Assembly: GCA_002372855.1 (NCBI GenBank)
Contig: DFIZ01000064.1
Coordinates: 1 to 31,433, forward strand
DNA length: 31,433 bases
Source of the DNA: Bacteroidales bacterium UBA3684
GTDB lineage: Bacteria; Bacteroidota; Bacteroidia; Bacteroidales; P3
Direction: 5' to 3'
Shown: piece by piece, positions 1 to 9,541 of the stretch
Layout of the letters: each line of letters begins with the position of its first letter
Numbering within the stretch: the first letter of the stretch is position 1
The notes under the pieces: model-generated
What the model saw: the letters and a program-made list of their open reading frames with translations, nothing else
What the model was told of the DNA's origin: nothing
Database searches by the model: none
Position numbers and translations under genes: made by a program

Positions 1-29
1 ATATAAGAAATGCCGAATTATGTACCTCT
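1..29. repeat. Left copy of a 29-bp inverted repeat at the window ends
   Basis: The first 29 bases are the exact reverse complement of the last 29 bases (31405-31433). The match stops at base 30 (C here; the partner would need T). No transposase lies next to either end, and what lies outside cannot be seen. An assembly boundary at a dispersed repeat is the simplest reading; a true element end is possible. Confidence 0.95.
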
Positions 30-40
30 CGGGTAGGTAT

Positions 41-93
41 CGGGTGGGTATGCGATGGGTGGGTATGTGATGGGTGGGTATGTGATGGGTGGG
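41..93 (+). repeat. G-rich 15-bp tandem repeat
   Basis: A unit of the form GATGGGTGGGTATGT is repeated at 54-68 and 69-83 and partly at 84-93, after a diverged copy at 41-53. The G-rich character continues to about 135. Each unit has two GGG runs, so two units could form a G-quadruplex on this strand. The array lies just upstream of the promoter of the giant surface protein, so a change in copy number could affect its expression; that effect is inference. Confidence 0.85.
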
Positions 94-157
94 CGGAAGG
101 GGGGTGGTGAGGAGGTAGTAGGGCGGAGAGGACAAAATGACACGGTTGATGAAGTTT

Positions 158-190
158 TTTTCATAAATATAAAATAAAAGCGTATATTTG
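158..190 (+). promoter_or_regulatory. Probable Bacteroidota promoter of the giant surface protein
   Basis: TATATTTG at 183-190 fits the -7 consensus TAnnTTTG. A T-rich -33 element (TTTT, 158-161) lies 21 nt upstream. Transcription would start near 197, giving a leader of about 85 nt. The leader holds a possible 11-codon open frame starting at 195, but that ATG lies almost at the predicted start site, so it may be chance. Confidence 0.6.
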
Positions 191-281
191 CAAAATGAAC
201 CTCGAAAGGGTACCTATTATATATATATAAGTATCAAATATTTATTTAGAAAAACAACATACAACTGGAACTACAAAACCA

Positions 282-3200
282 ATGAAAACAGACATAAAAG
301 ATACTTTTAGAAGTAGCCGAAAGGGATATCGCCGACGTATTTTTGTCATACTGATGATGCTGGTGGCGGGTGTGGCCGGACAGGCGCAGACATGGTACAT
401 GGAGAACGGCGACACGGTGCGGATTATCGGCTGCCAGGCCAACGCCGGCACTCTTTACGACGACGGCGGAGCGGACGGGGACTACAACAACAACTTCAGC
501 GGCTATGCCGTTATCGAGGCCGTGGAGGGTGCCACCATCAGCCTGACGGGCACATACAATCAGGAGGAGTGCTGCGACCGCCTCAGCATCTGGGACGGCA
601 ACATGATGACAGGCACCAAGATTGTGGACGAGATAGCCGGCACGGGTACCTTCAATGTCACAGCCACCAGCGGTGTGGTCACCATCTGGTTCCACAGCGA
701 TGGTTCCGTGACAAGCAGCGGCTTTGAGATTACATGGAATGTGCAGGGGATTTCGACGACATGCTCGGGCAGCGCCAGCGGACTGACGGTGGACGCGGTG
801 AGCGCCACAGGGGCCACGCTGTCGTGGACAGGGGATGCCGGTTCATACAACGTGTATGTCGACAACCGGATGGTGGCGACGACCAGCGGCACAAGCCATA
901 CGCTCGCCGACCTCAATCCCGGCATGGCACACGAGGTGACGGTTACGTCCACGGGCATCGGCGCCACCATCTGCTGCTCGGACACGGCATTGATACGCAG
1001 TGATTTCTGCAATGGAACGGAATTGCCGCTGCGGGAGAAATTCGACGATATCACCCTCGGCGCGATACCTGCGTGCTGGATACGCAGCATGAACTTCGAC
1101 GACGAGGAATCGAAGCCCCAGGTGGTCGAAGCAGGAAGACAGGGACGTGCGATGCTGTTGAGCAGCGGCAACAATGCCACTCCGAGCCATTTCGGCATGG
1201 TGGTGGGGCCGCACATCGGCGACGTGGAGACGACCTGGCACGTTGGATTCCGCCTGAAGGCGAGCCACGATTGGACCCGCCTTGTGGTGGGATTCTGCGA
1301 CAACACAAGCTCGGAATACAACAGCTACGGCTTTGTTCCGATGGACACCCTGGAGCTGATGCAGCCGGGCACGTGGACAGAGCACCATTACACCTGGACC
1401 AGGCCTGCGGGCAAGAGCCGCCTGGCATTCCGCATGATACGCGACATGCAGGACGGCGACATGAGGACGGTGTACATCGACGACGTGCGGATTGAGAAAT
1501 GCGGCATCTACAACCTCCGCAACTACAGGACGGACGCCTTCGGAACCTACGTAGAATGGACTACGAGCGGCACGCCCGTCGTCAGCATCGGCATCCGTCG
1601 GGCGGACCGGACGAACGACTCGGTGGTGACCACCGGCACCTCACCGATGCACATCACGGGGCTTGAGGCCGGCACACGCTACGTCCTTTCGTTCTACACC
1701 CAATGCGGCAGCGAAGAGGGGCTGGTGGACCAGCTGACATTCACGACCGCCCCGGCGGCCATTGCATTGGACCACCTGTGCATCGACAAGCGCACCGGAG
1801 CACCGTTCGACCAAATCAACATAGAGGACGCCAACGGCAACGAGGAACGATACAGCATGCGAAGCGGGCCCAACGGCCCGGCCTACCTTGTGTCGCCACA
1901 ACTGATTGGACACGAAGGCAAGGAGATTGTGCTGAAGGCCAATGGATATTACAGCAATGTATCCATCGGGACCATGACCTACCGCGACGACACATCGACG
2001 TTCACACCGCTGGCATCAGGGTTCACGTCGTACTACGGGATGATATACCTGAAGGCGACAATTCCTGCTTCGACCACAGACAATTACGTCGCCGTAAGGT
2101 TCAATTCGGAGTTTAGCGTCCACAATCTAGAGATTGGCATGTGCCTGATTGACAGCCTGCGGGTGACGCACCGGCGGGGCACGTCGGTGACCCTGGCATG
2201 GCAGAGCAACGGACCGAACGACACCGTGCTGGTGGAATACGGCGAAGAAAACTTCGTTCAGGGAACAGGTACCGTGGCAACCTTTGTCGGACAAAGGCGG
2301 GGAAGAATCAATGGACTGGCTCAGGACCGCCGCTACGATTTCATCGTCTACCGCCCGTGCAGCACACCGGTCTGCGGGAGTTCCCGGATGATAACCTATA
2401 CGGTGGACCAGGATTATCCCCTGCCGTTCTGCGAGGACTTTGAAAACGCGCCATGGCATGGCAACGCCTGGAATCCGGTGGAAGGTTTCCTGAACTACCC
2501 CAGCATCAGGGACGAATACTTCCTGAACCAGAGCAACAAGGCCCTGGAGCTTGGGGCTGCAGGTGTGGATTGGGGCTATCGGGGTGTCATAGAGCTGCCG
2601 GACGTGGAGATTGACTCGAACTCGGTGCTGAGCTTCTACGCGACACACTTCGCGCCGGGCGGGAAACTGCTGCTTGGGTGGCGGACCGACACATGGGAAA
2701 ACCGCATCATCGACACGATTGACCTTGGCGGGACGAACATCCGCACCCACTACAACATTCCGCTGCCGGCGACAGACGAAGTGCTGGACCACCGGCTGGC
2801 GTTAATTTACTACCACAGAATTGAATACAGCAATTTGCGCTGCTATATCGACGAGCTGCAGATTACGCACGGGAGCTATGATTACCACGGGACGACCTTT
2901 GTGGAGCGCGACTCGGTGGCACTGCGGTTCACCTATGCAGGCCCCTCGGCAAACGCCACGGTAACAATGGTGAGCGACGCGACCGGCCACAGCTATACGC
3001 AGACATTGGGCACGAGCGATACGATTGCCGCAGGATTCAGACTGCCTGCGGGAAGCTACCATTGCTACTTTGCCCCACAGCAGGACGGATGCACATCGCT
3101 GGTGGACTGGCTGCAGATTGCCGATACCGGCGGGGGATGCTTCTACTACGACATGCACGACCTGCTGAGCTACGAGTTGCCCGGGGGCTGGATGGCCGCC

Positions 3201-6200
3201 GGCAGCACCCAGGTGGAGGACAGCGTGCTGGTATTCGACAGTCTGCTGGTCAGCAGTCCTGCGCCCACACTGCAAGGGCTGTACCTGCAGTTTGTGGCAT
3301 CGGGCACGAGGCTGCTCGTTGGCTACACAACAGACAACAACCTGTCGTCCACGACGGTGGTAACAATAATCGACACGGTGGAACTGGCAGCGGAACAGCA
3401 GATGTACCATGTGCTGATGAATGCTCCGGACGGGGCGAGAATATGTTTCGTGGCGGAAGGCGGGGCCTGCAGCTTGAGGCAGGTCTACCTCTCGTCGTGC
3501 CTGCCCCCGGCATATCAGATTGTTGGCGGGAACCTGGTTTTCAGCATGCCCGAAGAGATCCCCGACGCGGAATACGACCTGACCTTCTACAGCACCCTTA
3601 ACAATGGACGCTATGCCTACCACGTCGATGCTGCGCACCCTGTGGTCCACGCGTTGCCGCGAGGCGAGGTTTTCAATATGGAATACAGCTGCAACAACGC
3701 CGTCTACACATGCCATCCGCCGATACGGGTGTACATCCCCGACAGCATATACCTGCCGTACTGCGAGCCTTTCTACCACGAAAACGGGCAATCGGGACTG
3801 CCTAACGGCTGGAGCATTTTCTACACAGACACCAACTGCCAGCCCCACCTGTTCTTCGACTGGGGCGAACTGCCACTGGTCGTTGGCTGCGAAGCCAACG
3901 AATGGGGTCGGAGCCAGTACACCGTAATGCCCCCGGTGGCAACGCACGGACACCTGATAATCAGGGCAACGATACATTGCAACTGGGATTCGGAGCGCTG
4001 GATTGAAATCGGCACCATGGCCGACGGAACAGACACGGCCTCGTTCATTCCCTTGGTACACAGTACGCGGTGGGACGACTGGGAAACACTCTATGCCGAA
4101 ACCGACTCGCTGGGCGACCGTCGCATTGCCTTCAGAACCTACCATGGCAACGTGTTCCTCAACAATGTCAGCCTGGGCAACTTCCCCTCGGTTGCCGTAA
4201 GGCTCGTGGACTCACACACGCTGCGACTGGATGCCGACCAGAGTGGGCAATACTACATCCACTATAACAACTATAACGGTGGCGACTCCGTCCTCACCAT
4301 CGACACGACGCCATACTTCATCCGCACCGAGGAATGGATCAACGACGTGCAAGTGGACATGGTCATGGACTCGTTGGGAACCATCTGCGACAACCGTTAC
4401 CGCACCTACCAGCTGAGCGAACGTTTCGGACTGCCTTTCTGCAAGTCCGACGGCTGGTGGGACTGGTGGCTGCGTCGCCACGGCACAGGACCGATAGACT
4501 ACTTCACCGCCGAAGGAAACCACGTCATTGGCTTCCACACACACCAGATGTACCCCACAAACGAATACCTGCTCCTGCCCGACTTCGACATCGACTCCAT
4601 GCGCCATGCCAGCATAAGTTTCCGCCTGCGCTCGGCCTATTATACCGACACGCTGGTGGTAGGCATCATGACCGACGCCTACGATACCACCACATTCGTT
4701 CCCGTCGACACTGTCGTCTATGACGACGACGAGCGCCAATGGCATACCTTCCGGACTTCTCTCGACGCCTACCGTGGCGACGGGCGCTGGATTGCTTTCC
4801 ACCACCGCAACGGCAGCCACCCCGCAGGCAACGACGAGACTTTCCTGCAGCTGGACGACGTGAAAGTCACCTCCTGCCCCGCAGCCATCGCCACCGCCAC
4901 CCTCAACAGCTACAATACCGTCCAAATCATCGCCCCTGGCGACAGCCTTGAAGCGCCCTACCTGGTCGAGTACGGTCCGCGAGGATTCTCGCAAGGCAGC
5001 GGTACCCTGATCCGCATCACCGCCAATCCAACCCTGCTGACCCTTGCTCCCAACAGCGACTACGACTTCTATTTCCGCTGCGACAGCAACACCATGAGCT
5101 GCGACAATGCACAGCAGATACACACGCTCAACGCGCCCATCGTTCCGCCCGTCTGCTTCAACTTCGACGACCTCCCTGTCGACGGCATACCGGAAGACTG
5201 GACATCGCAGAGCGCCGCCACCGCCGTCAGCAACAGCACGTCCCACTCCGGTGCCAATGCCCTGTGCGTAGCCAATCGCATCGTCACCACGGCCATCGAC
5301 ATCGACTCGCTCCAGCAAATGTCTTTGGGGCTGTGGGTCTATGCCGAACATCCCTCCGACCGACTCCTGGTGGGCACCATGACCGATCCCGCCGACCCCG
5401 CCAGCTTCACGCGGATGCTCACCATCGTACCCAGCCAGACCGGCGTGTGGGAGCACCGCATCGTCTCGTTCCGTTCGGCACCCTGTGACGCACACTTCAT
5501 AGCCTTGCGCCATGCCAATGCCACCACGCCCACACTCCAGCCCACACTCTTTGTCGACGACCTGAGCTTCAACACCTGCGCCGCCTTCGACATGCGCGTA
5601 GTCAAAGCCGAGAGCGACTCCGTCATTCTCACGTGGGAGATGGTGGGAACACCCAATGTCACCATCTCCGTCACCCGCGACGACAATACCCCCGTCGGCA
5701 CCTACACGCCCTCGCAGCCGCCGCTGGTGATTGCGCCGCTCTCGCCACACCACGGCTACCAGATTGTCTTCAACTCCTCCTGCACCTCCGGGACCACCCC
5801 GTGCGACATCGCCATCCTCGACACCGCCACCATCGTCACCCCCAAACCCGGCTCCGGATGCGTCAACACCACCGACCTCTCGTCGGCCGACGCCCTCTTC
5901 ACCAGTGGCACCTTCGGCAACCCCTACGACCACGCCGGCGCCGTCAACTATGGCAGCCTGAGCGTCGACAGCCGGCACACCGTCTGCTACGACACCACCC
6001 AGCACGACCCGCGCACCGGCGGCCTGCTGCGCACCATTCCTTCCGGCAGCACCTCAAGCGTCCGCCTGGGCAACTGGAGCTCCAACCCCTACCGTCCCGA
6101 AGCCGAAGCCATCACCTACAGCCTCTTCGTCGACACCCTGAGCTTCAACCTCCTCATCATGCGCTATGCCGCCGTGCTGCAGAACCCCATGCATGCCCCC

Positions 6201-9200
6201 GAGGACCAGCCGCGCTTCCGTCTCGAATTGCTCGACTCCTCCTTCACCCCCATCAACCCCGAATGCACGTCGGCCGACTTCATCGCCGACCAATCCCTGG
6301 GCTGGAACGAAGCCGCCAACAATGTGCTGTGGAAAGACTGGACCACCTTCGGCATCGACCTCTCGGCCTACGCCGACCAGCAGGTCTACGTCCGCCTGAC
6401 GACCTTCGATTGCAACGAGGGCTCGCACTTCGGCTATGCCTATTTCACCCTCGAGTGCATGCGTCGCAACGTCGTCACCGAGAACTGCGGCGACGTCAGC
6501 AGCAATACCCTCACCGCCCCCATGGGCTTCAACTACCGCTGGTACGACAGCACCAACGCCACCCTCGGCACCTCCCAGGCCCTCACCATCCCCTCGGCCA
6601 ACACCACCTACTACTGCGACGTCTCCTCGCAGGAGAATCCCGCCTGCTCCTTCACCATCTCGGCCTTCGCCGGCTCACGCTACCCGATGGCGCGTTTCGA
6701 CACCGTGGTCACCTACAAGGACTGCGGCTTCCAGGTCCGATTCATCAACAACAGCACTGTCTCCTCCGACGGCATCACCCCCTTGGGCACCGACGAGCCC
6801 TGTGAAAGCGCCCGCTGGGACTTCGGCAACGGTGCCACCTCCACCAGCTACCACGGACAGACCTTCTACAACCAACCCGGCACCTACACCGTCACCCTCG
6901 TCAGCGGCATTGCCGACGGTTCCTGCACCGACACCGCAACCCTGACCTTCACCCTGGCCTATCCGCCCTACACGCCGCAAATCAGCGGTCCGGAATCCCT
7001 CTGCTATGGTGCCGTGGACACCCTGCATCTCCTCGACGCCCACACCGCCAACACCACTTGGCATACCCACGACAGCACCCAATTCCTCCCCTGCTCGCCG
7101 AGCAACTACGTCCTCGGCAAGAACGTCTACACCATCGAGGCCACCGACCCCAACGGCTGCGACGTAAGCCTGCAGCACATTCTCTTTGTCAACCCCGTCT
7201 ACAGCCAGAGCGACACCCTGCTGCTCTGCTCGCCCCAGCTGCCCTACTCCTATGCCGACACCGTTTTCCAGCCCGGAACCACCTCGGCCGAGTTCCACCG
7301 CCACTTCACCTCCTCCGACGGCTGCGACAGCAGCTTCCACCTCTGGCTCTCCGTCAGCAATTCCTCGGCAGCCCTGCACTTCGACACCCTCGACGCCGTC
7401 ATCTGCGACAACCAGCAGTACTCCTTCTTCGGCAACACCTACAACACCCCCGGCCAACACTCCGAGGTGCACCTCGACGATGCCGGCATCTGCGACAGCA
7501 TCCACATCCTCAACCTCACCGTCAACGCCACCTCCACCAGCGACACCTCCGCCAGCGCCTGCGACCGCTTCGTATGGTACGGCACCACCTTCACCGCCGA
7601 CACCAACACCGTCCACGTCACCTCCAACGCCCTGGGCTGCGACAGCACCATCACCCTCCACCTCGCCCTCCGCCACTCTTCCGACACCATCATCACACAC
7701 TACATCGTCGAGAACGCCCTGCCCTACCGATGGAACGGCATCTCCTTTGCCAGCGACACCACAGGCTTCGTCCATACCCTCTTGAACCATCAGGACTGCG
7801 ACAGCACCGTGACCTTCAACCTCGTCGTCTACCGCAACCACACCGCCACCCTCGCCGACAGCCTCTGCGAGGGCCTCCTGCCCTACACCTGGAACGGCGT
7901 CCTCTTCAGCCCCGACGAGGCCGACCCCGTCACCTCCGTCATCACCCACCAAACCGTCATCCCCACCGTCCACGGGGCCGACTCGCTCATCACCATGCAC
8001 CTCACCGTGCTCCGCAACAGCACCCGGACCATCCACGACACCCTGGTGCAGAATGCCCTTGCCGCCTACTCCTCGCCACTCACGCCTGCGCCCACCATTC
8101 CCGACGCCGTCGACGCCTCGGCCCCGGCCCTGCTCTGCCTGGCCGACACCGTGTGGCACACCGTCAACGCCGCCGGCTGCGACAGCACCGTGACCTACAC
8201 GCTCCACGTCTACCGCAACTACGCCGACACCCTCCACGTCAACCGCTGCGACAACCAGGTGCCCTACACATGGCACAGCCACACCCTCGCGGCCGACACC
8301 ACGCTCTCCGACACCCTGGCCTCCGTCCACGGCGCCGACTCCGTCACCACGCTCGTCCTCGCCGTCCATCCCACCTACGACCTTGCCGACACCATCGTCG
8401 TCTGCCCCGGCAGCGGATTCATCTACGAGGGCGTCGACTACGGCGGCCCCACCGAATTCGACAGTCCCCACCTCACCATCCACGACTGCGACAGCATGGT
8501 GCATGTCGTACTGCGTCCGCGCGACGGCTCGGTGCGCCTGGCCCCCGTCGTCAGCCTCGACGGTTCGCCCTGGATGACCTACGACACCACCCTCCTCGAC
8601 TGCCGTCCCTCCGAGCTGCGCCTGCTCGACACCGCAGCCTCCGTCTCCCGCCAGTGGACCTTCTGGCCCGCCGACGGACAGGGCGACACCCTCTCGGGAA
8701 CCGACAGCCTCCTGACGGCCAGCTTCGACACCACCGGCATCTTCTCCTTCCAACTCATTGCCGTCGACAGCAACCTTTGCAACGACACCATTCGCCGCGA
8801 CTCCGCCCTCTGGGTCTTCCCCACCCCCGAGGCATCCTTCATCTGGTCGCCTGACCATGTCTCCATCCACAACCCCGAGGTGCACTTCTACAACCAGTCC
8901 ACGCCCGAAGGCCTCTCCTTCCGCTGGCTTGTCTCTCAGGACCAGAGCGGTAGCTCCTTCGACACCCTGCTCGACGAGAGCCCTGCCTACCGCTGGGAGG
9001 TGCCCGTCGAGGCCGGCGACTACCCAGCGAGCCTCGTCGCCTACTGGCTCCACCACGGACCCGACACCCTCACCATCACCTGCACCGACACCTCCACCGT
9101 CCCCATCGCCATCGTCAACACCTACCTCCAGTTCCCCAACTCCGTCACCCCCAACGGCGACGGCATGAACGACCGCTGGGTCATCGTCAACCTGCTGGAG

Positions 9201-9404
9201 ATGGGCGAATACAGCATGAACGAACTCTGGATTTACGACCGCTTCGGCGCGCTGGTCTATCACGTGGAGAACATCCACCGGCTCTCCGACTTCTGGGACC
9301 CCAACCAGACCAACTCGCCCGACGGCACCTACTACTACCGCTTCAGCGCCAAAAACAACTTCGGCCTGGTGAAGCGCAACGGCGTCATCGAGGTGTCCCG
9401 TTAG
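282..9404 (+). CDS. Giant T9SS-secreted adhesin-like protein with CUB, Fn3/MAM-like, PKD and gliding-associated C-terminal domains
   Basis: A 3040-residue protein, probably exported and attached to the cell surface. It has a Sec signal peptide with a long basic start (hydrophobic core about residues 20-33, GQAQ cleavage region), then a CUB-like domain (about 38-155). Fn3-type segments alternate with jelly-roll, MAM/cleaved-adhesin-like modules, each opening with a phrase such as LPFCEDFE (near residues 247, 709, 1156, 1383 and 1623). A PKD domain follows (about 2140-2225, core WDFGNG). About eight repeats of 50-75 residues then end in the motif xCDSxxxxxL (about 2305-2746). The C-terminus (from about 2949, TPNGDGMNDRW) is the gliding motility-associated type B sorting domain of the type IX secretion system. 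Such proteins act as adhesins or matrix components; no enzyme domain is recognised and the ligand is unknown. Base skew changes sharply inside the gene (see findings). The start is supported by the promoter and signal peptide. Confidence 0.93.
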   Translation: MKTDIKDTFRSSRKGYRRRIFVILMMLVAGVAGQAQTWYMENGDTVRIIGCQANAGTLYDDGGADGDYNNNFSGYAVIEAVEGATISLTGTYNQEECCDRLSIWDGNMMTGTKIVDEIAGTGTFNVTATSGVVTIWFHSDGSVTSSGFEITWNVQGISTTCSGSASGLTVDAVSATGATLSWTGDAGSYNVYVDNRMVATTSGTSHTLADLNPGMAHEVTVTSTGIGATICCSDTALIRSDFCNGTELPLREKFDDITLGAIPACWIRSMNFDDEESKPQVVEAGRQGRAMLLSSGNNATPSHFGMVVGPHIGDVETTWHVGFRLKASHDWTRLVVGFCDNTSSEYNSYGFVPMDTLELMQPGTWTEHHYTWTRPAGKSRLAFRMIRDMQDGDMRTVYIDDVRIEKCGIYNLRNYRTDAFGTYVEWTTSGTPVVSIGIRRADRTNDSVVTTGTSPMHITGLEAGTRYVLSFYTQCGSEEGLVDQLTFTTAPAAIALDHLCIDKRTGAPFDQINIEDANGNEERYSMRSGPNGPAYLVSPQLIGHEGKEIVLKANGYYSNVSIGTMTYRDDTSTFTPLASGFTSYYGMIYLKATIPASTTDNYVAVRFNSEFSVHNLEIGMCLIDSLRVTHRRGTSVTLAWQSNGPNDTVLVEYGEENFVQGTGTVATFVGQRRGRINGLAQDRRYDFIVYRPCSTPVCGSSRMITYTVDQDYPLPFCEDFENAPWHGNAWNPVEGFLNYPSIRDEYFLNQSNKALELGAAGVDWGYRGVIELPDVEIDSNSVLSFYATHFAPGGKLLLGWRTDTWENRIIDTIDLGGTNIRTHYNIPLPATDEVLDHRLALIYYHRIEYSNLRCYIDELQITHGSYDYHGTTFVERDSVALRFTYAGPSANATVTMVSDATGHSYTQTLGTSDTIAAGFRLPAGSYHCYFAPQQDGCTSLVDWLQIADTGGGCFYYDMHDLLSYELPGGWMAAGSTQVEDSVLVFDSLLVSSPAPTLQGLYLQFVASGTRLLVGYTTDNNLSSTTVVTIIDTVELAAEQQMYHVLMNAPDGARICFVAEGGACSLRQVYLSSCLPPAYQIVGGNLVFSMPEEIPDAEYDLTFYSTLNNGRYAYHVDAAHPVVHALPRGEVFNMEYSCNNAVYTCHPPIRVYIPDSIYLPYCEPFYHENGQSGLPNGWSIFYTDTNCQPHLFFDWGELPLVVGCEANEWGRSQYTVMPPVATHGHLIIRATIHCNWDSERWIEIGTMADGTDTASFIPLVHSTRWDDWETLYAETDSLGDRRIAFRTYHGNVFLNNVSLGNFPSVAVRLVDSHTLRLDADQSGQYYIHYNNYNGGDSVLTIDTTPYFIRTEEWINDVQVDMVMDSLGTICDNRYRTYQLSERFGLPFCKSDGWWDWWLRRHGTGPIDYFTAEGNHVIGFHTHQMYPTNEYLLLPDFDIDSMRHASISFRLRSAYYTDTLVVGIMTDAYDTTTFVPVDTVVYDDDERQWHTFRTSLDAYRGDGRWIAFHHRNGSHPAGNDETFLQLDDVKVTSCPAAIATATLNSYNTVQIIAPGDSLEAPYLVEYGPRGFSQGSGTLIRITANPTLLTLAPNSDYDFYFRCDSNTMSCDNAQQIHTLNAPIVPPVCFNFDDLPVDGIPEDWTSQSAATAVSNSTSHSGANALCVANRIVTTAIDIDSLQQMSLGLWVYAEHPSDRLLVGTMTDPADPASFTRMLTIVPSQTGVWEHRIVSFRSAPCDAHFIALRHANATTPTLQPTLFVDDLSFNTCAAFDMRVVKAESDSVILTWEMVGTPNVTISVTRDDNTPVGTYTPSQPPLVIAPLSPHHGYQIVFNSSCTSGTTPCDIAILDTATIVTPKPGSGCVNTTDLSSADALFTSGTFGNPYDHAGAVNYGSLSVDSRHTVCYDTTQHDPRTGGLLRTIPSGSTSSVRLGNWSSNPYRPEAEAITYSLFVDTLSFNLLIMRYAAVLQNPMHAPEDQPRFRLELLDSSFTPINPECTSADFIADQSLGWNEAANNVLWKDWTTFGIDLSAYADQQVYVRLTTFDCNEGSHFGYAYFTLECMRRNVVTENCGDVSSNTLTAPMGFNYRWYDSTNATLGTSQALTIPSANTTYYCDVSSQENPACSFTISAFAGSRYPMARFDTVVTYKDCGFQVRFINNSTVSSDGITPLGTDEPCESARWDFGNGATSTSYHGQTFYNQPGTYTVTLVSGIADGSCTDTATLTFTLAYPPYTPQISGPESLCYGAVDTLHLLDAHTANTTWHTHDSTQFLPCSPSNYVLGKNVYTIEATDPNGCDVSLQHILFVNPVYSQSDTLLLCSPQLPYSYADTVFQPGTTSAEFHRHFTSSDGCDSSFHLWLSVSNSSAALHFDTLDAVICDNQQYSFFGNTYNTPGQHSEVHLDDAGICDSIHILNLTVNATSTSDTSASACDRFVWYGTTFTADTNTVHVTSNALGCDSTITLHLALRHSSDTIITHYIVENALPYRWNGISFASDTTGFVHTLLNHQDCDSTVTFNLVVYRNHTATLADSLCEGLLPYTWNGVLFSPDEADPVTSVITHQTVIPTVHGADSLITMHLTVLRNSTRTIHDTLVQNALAAYSSPLTPAPTIPDAVDASAPALLCLADTVWHTVNAAGCDSTVTYTLHVYRNYADTLHVNRCDNQVPYTWHSHTLAADTTLSDTLASVHGADSVTTLVLAVHPTYDLADTIVVCPGSGFIYEGVDYGGPTEFDSPHLTIHDCDSMVHVVLRPRDGSVRLAPVVSLDGSPWMTYDTTLLDCRPSELRLLDTAASVSRQWTFWPADGQGDTLSGTDSLLTASFDTTGIFSFQLIAVDSNLCNDTIRRDSALWVFPTPEASFIWSPDHVSIHNPEVHFYNQSTPEGLSFRWLVSQDQSGSSFDTLLDESPAYRWEVPVEAGDYPASLVAYWLHHGPDTLTITCTDTSTVPIAIVNTYLQFPNSVTPNGDGMNDRWVIVNLLEMGEYSMNELWIYDRFGALVYHVENIHRLSDFWDPNQTNSPDGTYYYRFSAKNNFGLVKRNGVIEVSR

Positions 9405-9450
9405 CCCCTCCGTCCACCCATTCCCCTACCATAAACCAACCAACCCCCAA

Positions 9451-9520
9451 TCATCTCCCACCGAGGTGGGAGTTGGTTGGGAGTTGGTAGGGTGTTGATA
9501 GGTGGTTATTAGGTAGTTAG
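9451..9520 (+). repeat. 70-bp dispersed G-rich repeat with hairpin, copy A
   Basis: An 8-bp hairpin (CTCCCACC, loop GA, GGTGGGAG; 9455-9472) is followed by TTGG/GGGAG-type G-rich sequence. A second copy, about 90% identical by eye, lies at 24610-24679 and differs in the loop (GT). This copy fills the space between two convergent genes (stops at 9404 and 9542), so the hairpin may also help end transcription. It is rich in GGG runs like the array at 41-93, but the units differ. Confidence 0.85.
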
Positions 9521-9541
9521 CGCCTATCGGATGTTTTATCG

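Noticed and set aside
195..230. Regulatory leader peptide before the giant gene
   Set aside because: The 11-codon frame begins at about the predicted transcription start and shows no run of control codons.
4212..6005. 597-codon minus-strand frame inside the giant gene
   Set aside because: Same cause: a Gly/Val/Asp-rich shadow of a biased coding strand, with no signal or known motif.
6675..9278. Long open frame (867 codons) on the minus strand across the back half of the giant gene
   Set aside because: It is antisense to a protein with clear domains; its Gly/Val/Asp-rich translation is what a C-rich third-position bias on the other strand produces.
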